Positions 1 through 6,395 are shown, counted from the stretch's first letter. The stretch is 7,732 nt of DNA from Clostridia bacterium (GCA_017397605.1 JAFQII010000212.1:1-7732), one strand, 5' to 3'. The notes: a model not told the origin generated them from the sequence alone. Numbers and translations are program-made.

Positions 1-442
1 GTCGGGAGCAAGCGAGGTGTTTGTCGGCGGATTCGTGACGTACTGCGACGAAATGAAACAAAAGATGCTCGGCGTGAGCAAAGAAACGCTGGACGCGCAC
101 CACGCCGTATCCGCCGAGACTGCGGTCGAAATGGCGCGCGGCGCGGTGGAAAAAACGGGAGCTGCGGTTGCGGTTTCGACAACGGGAGTGGCGGGTCCTT
201 CCCCGGACGACAGCGGCAAGCCCGTCGGCACGGTGTATCTCGGACTAGCGGACAGTATCGGGCGCACCGTTGTGCGGGAGTGTCATTTCAAAGGTACGCG
301 GCGGCAGATCCGAAAGCAAGCGGCAAAAGAAGCGCTTTTGCTGTTGTTTGACCAGCCGTTTCCGTATATCGCGCCGTCCGTGGATTGGACTATGCGGAAA
401 TTGAAGTTCTCCAAAGAACCCCATTTTTTTCACGAAGGCTGA
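1..442 (+). CDS. cinA: CinA C-terminal domain / nicotinamide-nucleotide amidohydrolase (5' partial)
   Basis: The reading frame is open from base 2 and ends at TGA 440-442, so the 5' part lies outside the window. The visible ~146 residues match the CinA C-terminal (PncC) family: the SGASEVF stretch, GGFVTY, a conserved Lys in DEMKQKMLGV, the SAETAVEMA helix, STTGVAGP and KPVGTVYLGL, in family order. PncC deamidates nicotinamide mononucleotide to nicotinate mononucleotide in the cytoplasm, as part of pyridine-nucleotide recycling. Many Bacillota carry this domain behind an N-terminal MoCF-like domain (full CinA), but whether that half exists here cannot be seen. The GTG at 17 is internal to the conserved domain and should not be taken as the start. 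After the usual final helix (residues around RKQAAKEALLLLF) there is an extra tail of about 30 residues rich in aromatic and basic residues, which I do not recognise. Family assignment is confident; the exact reaction is inferred from the family. Confidence 0.88.
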   Translation, partial: SGASEVFVGGFVTYCDEMKQKMLGVSKETLDAHHAVSAETAVEMARGAVEKTGAAVAVSTTGVAGPSPDDSGKPVGTVYLGLADSIGRTVVRECHFKGTRRQIRKQAAKEALLLLFDQPFPYIAPSVDWTMRKLKFSKEPHFFHEG

Positions 443-452
443 AATGAATGCA

Positions 453-497
453 GGAGCGCGCATTGCGCGTCCGCACGGCAATCTCTTTGCGCTTTTT
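453..497 (+). terminator. Weak candidate terminator after cinA
   Basis: Bases 453-472 can form a GC-rich hairpin: GGA, a bulged G, then CGCGC, loop ATT, GCGCG and TCC. A second, 4-bp GCAA/TTGC hairpin at 478-490 is followed closely by five T (493-497). Neither is a textbook intrinsic terminator, because the strong stem is 20 bases from the T-run and the stem next to the T-run is short. Some termination here would make sense, since a strong new promoter begins at 502. Confidence 0.3.
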
Positions 498-501
498 GTA
501 C

Positions 502-530
502 TTGACAAGAGCGCTGTTTTGGAGTATGAT
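502..530 (+). promoter_or_regulatory. Sigma-A promoter for the YfhO-family gene
   Basis: TTGACA at 502-507 is a perfect -35. TATGAT at 525-530 is a one-mismatch -10, and the spacer is exactly 17 bp. The expected transcription start is near 537, giving a 5' leader of about 45 bases before ATG 582. The element is in the right place and orientation to drive the large membrane protein independently of cinA. Confidence 0.85.
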
Positions 531-546
531 ATAGCATATATGATTT

Positions 547-584
547 GAGAGGGAAAACCATTGACAAGAGAGGGAAAGCGTATG
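547..584 (+). promoter_or_regulatory. Duplicated ribosome-binding/start region of the YfhO-family gene
   Basis: GAGAGGGAAA occurs at 547-556 and again at 568-577, a 21-bp step. Each copy places a possible start codon at the same distance: TTG at 561 and ATG at 582. The two starts are in frame. I chose ATG 582 because ATG is far stronger and its binding site is at least as good. The TTG would add only seven residues (MTREGKR). Confidence 0.55.
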
Positions 585-3236
585 GAAGGTATTTTGCATC
601 GCAGCGGCCGTTTGATGACGGACGCCGAAACCAAATATCACTACTACAAAAAGACGTTTTTGTACTCGACCGTCGTCGCGTGTCTGATCACGATCCCGTT
701 TATCCTTTGGGAGTGGATTATGACGGGGCACGGCGTGTTCCTGTACTACGGCGACTACAACGCACAGCAGCTGGCGTTCTACCGCCATTGCGTCGACATG
801 GTCAGAAGCGGCGAGATCGGCTGGGACTGGTACACCGATATCGGCTCCAACTTTGTGGGAAGCTACTCCTACTACATGCTGGGCAGTCCGTTTTTCTGGC
901 TGATGTGCCTGTTCCCCTCGTCGTGGGCGCCGTACCTGATGGGCCCCGTGTATATTCTCAAATATATCACGGCGGCAATGCTGGCGTACGCGTACCTGCA
1001 GCGCTGGGTCAAAAACAGAGACTATGCCGTTTTGGGCGCACTGCTGTATGCGTTTTGCGGTTTTCAGATCTACAACACGTTCTTCAACCAGTTCCACGAG
1101 GTCGTGGCGCTGTTCCCGCTGTTGTTGATCGGCATGGAAGAATACGTGCAAAACGACCGCAAGGGCTTGTTTGCGTTTGCCGTTTGCATCAACGCAATGG
1201 TCAACTACTTTATGTTTGCCGGTCAGGTCGCGTTCTGCGTGATCTACTTTATGTTCCGCTATACGGACAAGTCGTTTAAGATCACGGCAAAAAAATTCGG
1301 CGGCTTGTTCTTTGAGGCGGCGCTGGGTGCTTTGATGAGCATGGTGCTGTTTTTGCCGGGTGCGTTGGCACTGTTGGGCAACGACCGTACCTCGCGCGGC
1401 TTTTCGACGCTTGCCAAGATTTTTATGTGGACCAAGGATGACGGCTTGTACTGGCAACGCTACGGACAGATTCTGGAGTCCTACTTCTTCCCGCCCGATA
1501 TCCCGTCGCGTGTCAACTTCTTCCACGGACACACCGAGCGCTGGGCGTCCATTTCGGGCTGGATTCCGATGTTTGGCATGACGGGCGTGTTTGCGTCCTT
1601 TACGGTCAAGAGACGCGGTTGGGTCAAAGGCATTGCGGTCTTTTTGGTCATTTGCTCGTTTGTTCCCGGCCTCAACAGCTTGTTCTTCCTGGGCAACTCC
1701 TCGTACTACGCGAGATGGATGTATATGATGGTGATGATGTTTGCCGTCGCAACGATCATTTCGCTCGACCGCAAGGAAACGCGCTGGAAGGGCGCGCTGA
1801 CCGCAAGCATGTGCGCGATCGCGACGATTGCCGTGCCGTTGGGACTTTTGTGGTATGACAAGCCCGACACGGACAAGCTGGACATTCAGCTCGGACGTGC
1901 GCCGTTCCCGCTTCGCTTTTGGCTGTACGTTGCGATTGCCGCCGCAGGCATTCTTGCGGTATGGTATATCATCAAGCATTTCCGCGGAACGCCCAAGTTC
2001 TCCAAAGCGCTGTTGCTTGCAACGAGCGCATGTATCGTGATCTACGGCTGTGTGCACATCGAAAACGGCAAGGAACACTCGCACGCGAGTGACTTTATGG
2101 TCGATCAGGTGCTTTTGGGCGAGGACGTGGTCCTTCCGTCGGCGGAAGAAGATTTCTACCGCATCGACTTTTACCGCACCAGCAGTCTTTCGACGATCGA
2201 CAACCTTAATATTTACTGGCATTATCCGTCGATCGAGTGCTTCCACACGGTCGTTCCTCCGTCGATTATGAACTTCTACGACTTGTTGGACTACAACCGT
2301 TCCGTCGGCTCGCGTACGCTCAGCACGTGGTACGGCTTGCGTTCGTTTACGTCCACGGAATACTCGTTTATTCAGGAGTCGCGCAACAAGCGCGAAGTCG
2401 TGACCGTTGACCCGTCCGACGAGAGCGAAGTCTCCAAGTACGAGAGCTCCTCCAAGTGGAAGCTCCTCGAGACTGCCGAGGACGGCAAGCTCACCTACGT
2501 CAAGGAAGAGTTTAAGACCGACCGCGGCTGGGTGTACTACGATACGCAAAACGGCTTTGACATCTACCGCAACGAAAACCACCTGCCGATGGGCTTTAGC
2601 TACACGCAGTTTATGACCGAATCCGAGTTTGAAAAGATCGGCGGCGGTTTCCAGCGTCAGATCCTGCTTTGCACCTATCTCGTCGTGCCGGACGACATGG
2701 CGGACTACTACGCGCAGTTTATGGATCAGGTTTATTGCGAAACCGACGGCGACAGCACCAAGATCAAGCGCAAGAACGCCAACTACGCGACGTTCCAGGC
2801 TTCGGTTGAGGAGCGCCGCGAAATGGCTTGCACCGATTTTGTGTGGAACTCCGACGGCTTCTCCGCAAAATACTCGTCCGATGAGACGGACATCGTGTTC
2901 TTCTCCGTTCCCGCAGAGGGAGCGTTCTACAACGACAACGGAGAGGGCATCAAAAAATACCTTACCTCGACGGGCGGCTGGACTGCAACCGTCAACGGCA
3001 AAAAAGTCGAAGTGCTGGAGGTCTTTGACGGCTTTATGGCAGTCGAAGTCCCTGCGGGCGAGAGCGAGATTGTGTTTGAGTACACCACCTTCGGCGGCCC
3101 GCTCGGCTTGATTCTGTCGGGCGTGGGGCTTTTGATCTTTGGCGTATACATGCTTTGGGTATACCGCAAAAAGAAACAGCCGTCCTACAAGTTCTTTGCC
3201 GAACGTTACTACGACGACGGCGGCATTGAGGAATAA
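582..3236 (+). CDS. YfhO-family polytopic membrane protein, putative GT-C glycosyltransferase
   Basis: This is an 884-residue protein from ATG 582 (891 if TTG 561 is used) to TAA 3234-3236. A basic N-terminus precedes a first membrane span at about 25-46. An outer loop with YYGDYNAQQ (Asp58, Gln62) and the GSPFFW segment (101-106) follows, both typical of the YfhO family. About a dozen more spans run to about residue 490 (for example 93-113, 118-138, 240-264, 348-372, 376-394, 403-423, 444-464, 474-490). A ~345-residue extracytoplasmic domain follows (about 491-838), ending in a beta-rich part with GGWTATVNGKKVEV and FMAVEVPAGESEIVFEY, as seen at the C-terminus of YfhO proteins. Then come a last span (839-860) and a basic RKKK tail. 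Characterised YfhO relatives act in lipoteichoic acid glycosylation using lipid-linked sugar outside the membrane; Clostridia have many uncharacterised paralogues. The family is clear, while donor and acceptor are unknown. It is a single-gene unit with its own promoter. Confidence 0.86.
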   Translation: MEGILHRSGRLMTDAETKYHYYKKTFLYSTVVACLITIPFILWEWIMTGHGVFLYYGDYNAQQLAFYRHCVDMVRSGEIGWDWYTDIGSNFVGSYSYYMLGSPFFWLMCLFPSSWAPYLMGPVYILKYITAAMLAYAYLQRWVKNRDYAVLGALLYAFCGFQIYNTFFNQFHEVVALFPLLLIGMEEYVQNDRKGLFAFAVCINAMVNYFMFAGQVAFCVIYFMFRYTDKSFKITAKKFGGLFFEAALGALMSMVLFLPGALALLGNDRTSRGFSTLAKIFMWTKDDGLYWQRYGQILESYFFPPDIPSRVNFFHGHTERWASISGWIPMFGMTGVFASFTVKRRGWVKGIAVFLVICSFVPGLNSLFFLGNSSYYARWMYMMVMMFAVATIISLDRKETRWKGALTASMCAIATIAVPLGLLWYDKPDTDKLDIQLGRAPFPLRFWLYVAIAAAGILAVWYIIKHFRGTPKFSKALLLATSACIVIYGCVHIENGKEHSHASDFMVDQVLLGEDVVLPSAEEDFYRIDFYRTSSLSTIDNLNIYWHYPSIECFHTVVPPSIMNFYDLLDYNRSVGSRTLSTWYGLRSFTSTEYSFIQESRNKREVVTVDPSDESEVSKYESSSKWKLLETAEDGKLTYVKEEFKTDRGWVYYDTQNGFDIYRNENHLPMGFSYTQFMTESEFEKIGGGFQRQILLCTYLVVPDDMADYYAQFMDQVYCETDGDSTKIKRKNANYATFQASVEERREMACTDFVWNSDGFSAKYSSDETDIVFFSVPAEGAFYNDNGEGIKKYLTSTGGWTATVNGKKVEVLEVFDGFMAVEVPAGESEIVFEYTTFGGPLGLILSGVGLLIFGVYMLWVYRKKKQPSYKFFAERYYDDGGIEE

Positions 3237-3260
3237 GAGTACGTTTGAGAGTACGTTTAA
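3237..3260 (+). repeat. 12-bp tandem repeat directly after the YfhO-family stop
   Basis: GAGTACGTTTGA (3237-3248) is followed immediately by GAGTACGTTTAA (3249-3260), 11 of 12 bases identical. It begins on the base after the TAA stop, and its second copy runs into the left arm of the following hairpin. No function is evident. Confidence 0.7.
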
Positions 3261-3288
3261 GGGGACTTTTTGAAAAAAGTCCCCTTAA
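3257..3288. repeat. Long perfect intergenic hairpin
   Basis: TTAAGGGGACTTTTT (3257-3271) is the exact reverse complement of 3274-3288, leaving only two unpaired bases; in RNA a few inner A-U pairs would open to form the loop. On the plus strand it is followed by A-rich sequence and CCCCC rather than a T-run, and the minus strand has no T-run after it either. It is therefore not a canonical terminator, though it would be a very stable 3' structure on the YfhO mRNA. It resembles intergenic repeat hairpins of gut Clostridia as I remember them; that resemblance is recollection, not a search result. Confidence 0.7.
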
Positions 3289-3311
3289 AAATCCCCCAAA
3301 AACTTTTATTG

Positions 3312-3331
3312 CCGAACACTCACGTGTTCGG
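3312..3331. repeat. Second intergenic hairpin (8-bp stem, 4-base loop)
   Basis: CCGAACAC (3312-3319), loop TCAC, then GTGTTCGG (3324-3331) form a perfect stem. It lies between the long A/T hairpin and the terminator and has no T-run. It is probably part of the same convergent 3' region. Confidence 0.6.
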
Positions 3332-3341
3332 AGGGGAAAGG

Positions 3342-3374
3342 AAAACCCGTTTGCGAGTGTGCAAACGGGTTTTT
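3342..3374. terminator. Bidirectional intrinsic terminator between convergent genes
   Basis: AAAACCCGTTTGC (3342-3354) pairs perfectly with GCAAACGGGTTTT (3361-3373) around a 6-base loop. Five T (3370-3374) follow on the plus strand and four T on the minus strand. It lies between the YfhO-family stop (3236) and the lipoprotein stop (3378), only 3 bp from the latter, so it can serve both transcripts. A near-identical inverted copy lies at 4511-4543. Confidence 0.85.
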
Positions 3375-3377
3375 GTG

Positions 3378-4412
3378 TTATTGGTTTGTGTAATTCCAGA
3401 CGATTTTTGCGGAACAGCAGTATGCCCAATTTTCGTTCCATGTGCTCGGCTGTTTTTCGGCTCCGCACCGGATAACCGCCAGACGGTCGCACCACGCAAA
3501 TGCCTCCTCGCCGATCTCCGTTACACCGGACGGGATTTCCAGATGTGTCAAATTATTGCATGCACGGAACGCGTTTGGACCGATGAATTCCAGCCCGTCA
3601 GGGAAATTGATCGACAGCAGAGTCGGACAGTTAAAAAATGCTCGTTCTCCGAGCCTTGTTACGCCGTCGGGGAGCGTGACACTTTTGAGCATGTCGCAGT
3701 ACGCAAACGCTCCGTCTCCGATCAAAGTAACGCCGTCGGGCAATGTGACGGTTTCGAGCTTTGTGCAACCGCCGAACATTCCGGCAGGGATTGCTGTGAG
3801 GTGCTTGGGAAGTGTAACGGAGGTCAGTTCCTCACAAAAATAGAATAGACTTGTACCAATCGTTTGGATATGCTCGGGGATGACAAAGCTTGTGATATCA
3901 AGCCGTTCAAATGCGCCATCGCCGATTTCTGTCACGTAGTCGGGGATGACCGATGTAAGACAACCGCGCAACAGAACGTTGCTTTTGTCCAGCAGGCAGT
4001 TGCCCGCAACTTTATAAAGTGGATGATTGTCCGCGACCGTGATCTTTTCGAGCTTTTTGCTTGTAAAACCGAAATAATCGTCCTCAAAGACGAGCGTGGA
4101 CGGAATGTGTATGCTTTTCATTTCGTTGCATTGAAAGAATGCTTCTCTTCCGAGCTTTTGGATACCCTCGGACAGGTAGACGCTCGTGATCGTGAGGTTG
4201 CCGCGAAACACTCCGTAGCCGACGCCGTAAACAGAATAGCCGCCGAGATCCGACGGGATCAGGATGTCTCCGCCGTCGCCGTTGTATCCGGTGATGATGG
4301 CATGACCGGCGACAACCTCGTACTCGAACTCGGGCTTGGCGTTACATGCACAAAGCGAGAAAAGCTGTAAAAATAAACACAAAAGCAGGATACGGGATAC
4401 GATCTTTTTCAT
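3378..4412 (-). CDS. BspA-like leucine-rich-repeat (LRR_5) lipoprotein
   Basis: This is a 344-residue protein from ATG (4412-4410) to TAA (3380-3378). The start is set by GAAAGGAG seven bases upstream. The N-terminus is a lipoprotein signal: MKK, a hydrophobic stretch, then lipobox L20-C21-A22-C23, so the mature protein should be lipidated at Cys23 and sit on the outer face of the membrane. From about residue 156 come LRR_5-type repeats. Six tandem units of exactly 23 residues start at 178, 201, 224, 247, 270 and 293, each with a pattern like LPDGVTLIGDGAFAYCDML. An earlier, looser part (about 75-155) includes the family's non-repeat insert NHPLYKVAGNCLL. The end, QPSTWNENW...AKIVWNY, is the usual cap of clostridial proteins of this type. 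Such proteins are often surface or adhesion proteins, but ligand and role here are unknown. It is a single-gene unit with its own promoter and a possible operator. Confidence 0.88.
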   Translation of the reverse strand: MKKIVSRILLLCLFLQLFSLCACNAKPEFEYEVVAGHAIITGYNGDGGDILIPSDLGGYSVYGVGYGVFRGNLTITSVYLSEGIQKLGREAFFQCNEMKSIHIPSTLVFEDDYFGFTSKKLEKITVADNHPLYKVAGNCLLDKSNVLLRGCLTSVIPDYVTEIGDGAFERLDITSFVIPEHIQTIGTSLFYFCEELTSVTLPKHLTAIPAGMFGGCTKLETVTLPDGVTLIGDGAFAYCDMLKSVTLPDGVTRLGERAFFNCPTLLSINFPDGLEFIGPNAFRACNNLTHLEIPSGVTEIGEEAFAWCDRLAVIRCGAEKQPSTWNENWAYCCSAKIVWNYTNQ

Positions 4413-4436
4413 AGTCGGGCTCCTTTCTGCGGCATC

Positions 4437-4463
4437 AACTGTACTATTTCGGATGGTACAGTT
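4437..4463. promoter_or_regulatory. Candidate operator: 8-bp perfect dyad at the lipoprotein transcription start
   Basis: AACTGTAC (4437-4444) and GTACAGTT (4456-4463) are exact reverse complements separated by 11 bp. On the minus strand the -10 box ends at 4466, so the dyad runs from just after the -10 to about +23. Because the predicted start (about 4459) falls inside the first arm, the RNA would not contain the whole hairpin. A DNA-binding repressor site is therefore more likely than an mRNA structure. I do not recognise the sequence as the box of a known regulator. Confidence 0.5.
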
Positions 4464-4465
4464 TG

Positions 4466-4494
4466 ATTGTAACAGATTCTATGCAAGTTGTCAA
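4466..4494 (-). promoter_or_regulatory. Sigma-A promoter of the LRR lipoprotein
   Basis: On the minus strand TTGACA (4494-4489), a 17-bp spacer and TACAAT (4471-4466) form a near-consensus promoter, with a TGT extension directly before the -10. The expected start is near 4459, so the leader is about 47 bases. A second TTGACA lies 14 bp further upstream (4508-4503) but has no matching -10. Confidence 0.87.
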
Positions 4495-4510
4495 CCCCTT
4501 TTTGTCAATC

Positions 4511-4543
4511 AAAAACCCGTTTGCACGCTCACAAACGGGTTTT
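4511..4543 (-). terminator. Intrinsic terminator after the VanY-like gene
   Basis: Read on the minus strand, AAAACCCGTTTG (4543-4532), an 8-base loop and CAAACGGGTTTTT (4523-4511) form a 12-bp stem ending in five T. It lies 31 bases after the VanY-like stop. It has 31 of 33 bases in common with the terminator at 3342-3374 when both are read in the direction of the gene they follow. Confidence 0.85.
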
Positions 4544-4573
4544 AAACATCAGTTTTTCGGGGGGCTCAAGCCG

Positions 4574-5602
4574 TTATGAAACCAGACCCTTGTACTCCAA
4601 GTACTCCTCCAGGCACATGCCCAGCTCGTGCATTTCGGTCGCGGCGGTTCTGCCCACGTAGCGGAAATGCCAGGACTCAAACTGGATGCCCGTGATGTCT
4701 TCCTTTTCGGCAGGGAAACGAAGTACAAAGCCAAAGCGGTAGCAGTTTTCTGCCAGCCAGCGTGCGGCGGGCGTATCGTCAAAGGTGTGATCGGTGTCGA
4801 TCTGGTTGTGCATGTCCACGCAGAGCCCGCTTTGGTGCTCGCTCATTCCGGGAACGGCGGAGTAGCCGCTGCCGGGGACGTTTTTGTCATAAAAACCGAC
4901 GAAATCGTAGGCTTGCTGATAGGTCCAGCCGGGGTGGCGCGACAGTTCTCTGTCGATATAACCGTAAAACAAGTTGGACTGCACGGAATAGGAGCGGTAT
5001 CCGTTGGACACTTTGATATCCCCGTGGCCGTACATGGCGGCTTCGTCGAGGAACGCTTCCAGCGCTTTTTCGGGCACTTCGCGGAGGTAGGAATAATAGT
5101 CGGGTCTGCCTGCGCGCATGTCCGCGATGCGGATCAGGTCGTCGGGCTTGTAGTCCTTGCCCAACGGGTGCTTGGCGTTGACCAGCAGCAGATATTCACT
5201 CGCGTCTGCGGGGTCGATATACTGCTCGTATTCTTCCAGACTGATTGAATAGCAAAGCCCGATCTTTTTTTCGTACGCGTGCGCGGAGTCGGGCTGCTTG
5301 AACGGTCCTGCGACGCCGGGCTCGGGCTCTTTTTCGGGCTCACTTTCCTCGGGAAAACTGACGTCGATGATGTTTCCGCCCGAGGAAGTGTCCTCGGAGG
5401 AGGTGCTTTCCTCGGTGTCCGTGGCGGAAGAGGTCTGCCACACAGGCGCGGAGGAAGGGTTGCTTGCCTCCTGCGACGGATTGCTCGGCTCGGAATTGGA
5501 TGCCAGCAAAAAGATCGAGACCAAAAGTCCAAACGCCAATGCGCACATCACGCAGGCGAGAACCAGATAGGGGCTGACGGAGGTTTTCTTTTTGGACGCC
5601 AT
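4574..5602 (-). CDS. VanY-like D-alanyl-D-alanine carboxypeptidase (peptidase M15B)
   Basis: This is a 342-residue, membrane-anchored protein. ATG 5602-5600 was chosen because it precedes a good signal anchor, has AAAGGA about 10 bases upstream, and sits one base after the rpe stop (TGACATG). Layout: short basic start, membrane span about 12-33, an extracytoplasmic Ser/Thr/Glu/Pro-rich linker (about 35-98), then the catalytic domain from about 130. Visible family motifs are NGYRSYSVQ (200-208), PGMSEHQSGLCVD (251-263) with zinc ligands His256 and Asp263, and FESWHFRYVG (308-317) with catalytic Glu309 and zinc ligand His312. The enzyme is expected to remove the terminal D-Ala from peptidoglycan stem peptides outside the membrane. 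No van ligase, VanX or VanRS genes are nearby, so this looks like wall maintenance rather than glycopeptide resistance. Unusually, Cys261 occupies the position where the motif usually has Ala. Confidence 0.9.
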   Translation of the reverse strand: MASKKKTSVSPYLVLACVMCALAFGLLVSIFLLASNSEPSNPSQEASNPSSAPVWQTSSATDTEESTSSEDTSSGGNIIDVSFPEESEPEKEPEPGVAGPFKQPDSAHAYEKKIGLCYSISLEEYEQYIDPADASEYLLLVNAKHPLGKDYKPDDLIRIADMRAGRPDYYSYLREVPEKALEAFLDEAAMYGHGDIKVSNGYRSYSVQSNLFYGYIDRELSRHPGWTYQQAYDFVGFYDKNVPGSGYSAVPGMSEHQSGLCVDMHNQIDTDHTFDDTPAARWLAENCYRFGFVLRFPAEKEDITGIQFESWHFRYVGRTAATEMHELGMCLEEYLEYKGLVS

Positions 5603-5603
5603 G

Positions 5604-6284
5604 TCAGTTGATTCCTTTCGCGGCAGAGAGCACTTCCGTTGCGGCGAGACGCAGGTCGGGCTGTCCCATGACGCTGCTGCCCGCGACGAGAACGTTTGCG
5701 CCCGCTTTGACGCAGTCGGCGGCATTGCCTTTGCCGACACCGCCGTCAACCTGAATGTCGTAGTCCAGACCGCGTGCCTCGCGCTCGCGCGCCAGCCACT
5801 CCACCTTAGGAAGCATGTCTGCCATTAATTTCTGACCGCCGAAACCGGGCTCGACCGTCATAATCAGTACCATGTCGCAAAGCGGCAAAAGGTCGGACAA
5901 AACCTCCACGGGCGTGCCGGGCTTGACGGAGATCGCCGCGCCCACGCCTGCGGCTTTGATCTGCTCCAGAACGGCGCGCGGGTTTTCCGTCGCTTCGTAA
6001 TGGAACGTAATGAGCTGTGCGCCCGCGCCGACGTAGTCGTTTATGTAACGCTCGGGTCGGTCGATCATCAGATGCACGTCAAAAAACAGATCGGTGCATT
6101 TGCGCAGGGATTTGATGACGGGCGTGCCAAAGGAAATGTTGGGCACAAACAGACCGTCCATGACGTCGAGATGAATATACTCTGCGCCGCCTTCTTTGAT
6201 TTCGGCGAGCTGTTTGCCGACGATCGAAAAATCCGCCGCCAAAAGCGAGGGGGCAAGAATGATGTTATGCGTTACATTGTCCAT
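5604..6284 (-). CDS. rpe: Ribulose-phosphate 3-epimerase
   Basis: This is a complete 226-residue TIM-barrel enzyme that interconverts D-ribulose 5-phosphate and D-xylulose 5-phosphate in the cytoplasmic pentose phosphate pathway. Visible landmarks are APSLLAADF (11-19, Ser13), HLDVMDG (38-44, metal ligands His38 and Asp40), FDVHLMI (68-74, His71 and Met73), VEPGFGGQ (144-151, phosphate-contacting loop), IQVDGGV (177-183, Asp180) and AGSSV (201-205). All key residues are present and length is normal. ATG 6284-6282 is preceded by GAGG at eight bases and starts where the family starts. The frame stays open upstream to 6434, but that region is the leader and has no good binding site. It has its own strong promoter and is followed one base later by the VanY-like start, which suggests a two-gene operon with coupled translation. 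Confidence 0.95.
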   Translation of the reverse strand: MDNVTHNIILAPSLLAADFSIVGKQLAEIKEGGAEYIHLDVMDGLFVPNISFGTPVIKSLRKCTDLFFDVHLMIDRPERYINDYVGAGAQLITFHYEATENPRAVLEQIKAAGVGAAISVKPGTPVEVLSDLLPLCDMVLIMTVEPGFGGQKLMADMLPKVEWLAREREARGLDYDIQVDGGVGKGNAADCVKAGANVLVAGSSVMGQPDLRLAATEVLSAAKGIN

Positions 6285-6328
6285 GTCAAAAACCTCGTAT
6301 GCTGTATATAATATCAATATGAAAGTAA

Positions 6329-6395
6329 GCGGCAGGCGCGTCGACGGGATGTCGAAGCAATGCAGGATCTGACGGTTTTTCGCCGTGCCTGTCGC
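6329..6395 (-). promoter_or_regulatory. Structured 5' leader of rpe, candidate cis-regulatory RNA
   Basis: The predicted transcript starts near 6399. Its first part folds on paper into a three-way junction. P1 pairs GCGACAGGC (6395-6387) with GCCTGCCGC (6337-6329), 8 of 9 pairs. P2 is ACGG/CCGT (6386-6383 with 6375-6372) with a 7-base loop. P3 pairs 6358-6351 with 6345-6338 (7 of 8 pairs, core TCGAC/GTCGA) with loop ATCCC. P1 abuts both P2 and P3 with no spare bases, and the third joining segment is 13 bases (6371-6359). I do not recognise a known riboswitch class. About 44 bases of A/T-rich sequence then lead to the start codon. No T-run follows, so any control would act on translation or stability. 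It could also be a dispersed intergenic repeat. Confidence 0.4.

Noticed and set aside
561..581. TTG start seven codons upstream for the YfhO-family protein
   Set aside because: In frame and with a similar binding site, but ATG 582 is stronger. Kept as an alternative, not as the main call.
390..2582. 730-codon open frame on the minus strand, antisense to the YfhO-family gene, with a His-rich stretch
   Set aside because: The product is Arg/His/Val-rich with no recognisable domain, while the plus-strand frame is a clear family member. The openness comes from codon bias of the real gene.
3270..3848. Plus-strand open frames of 130-190 codons (also 3442-3843 and 3864-4370) over the lipoprotein gene
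   Set aside because: They are opposite the LRR repeats, whose minus-strand frame has signal peptide, lipobox and 23-residue periodicity. The plus frames show no domain and no ribosome binding site.
3342..4543. Terminal inverted repeats of an insertion element
   Set aside because: There is no transposase and no target-site duplication that I can see. Both copies work as terminators in the orientation of the preceding gene. The idea is kept only as an alternative in the findings.
4574..5602. Vancomycin-resistance cluster
   Set aside because: Only a VanY-like carboxypeptidase is present, without a D-Ala-D-Lac/Ser ligase, VanH, VanX or VanRS nearby; such carboxypeptidases are common in susceptible Bacillota.
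5603..5749. Upstream extension of the VanY-like frame to 5749
   Set aside because: It would overlap the conserved C-terminal part of rpe, and the signal anchor begins just after ATG 5602.
6277..6312. Plus-strand promoter with TATAAT at 6307-6312
   Set aside because: The only upstream -35-like site (TTGTCC 6277-6282) is 24 bp away and no plus-strand gene follows.
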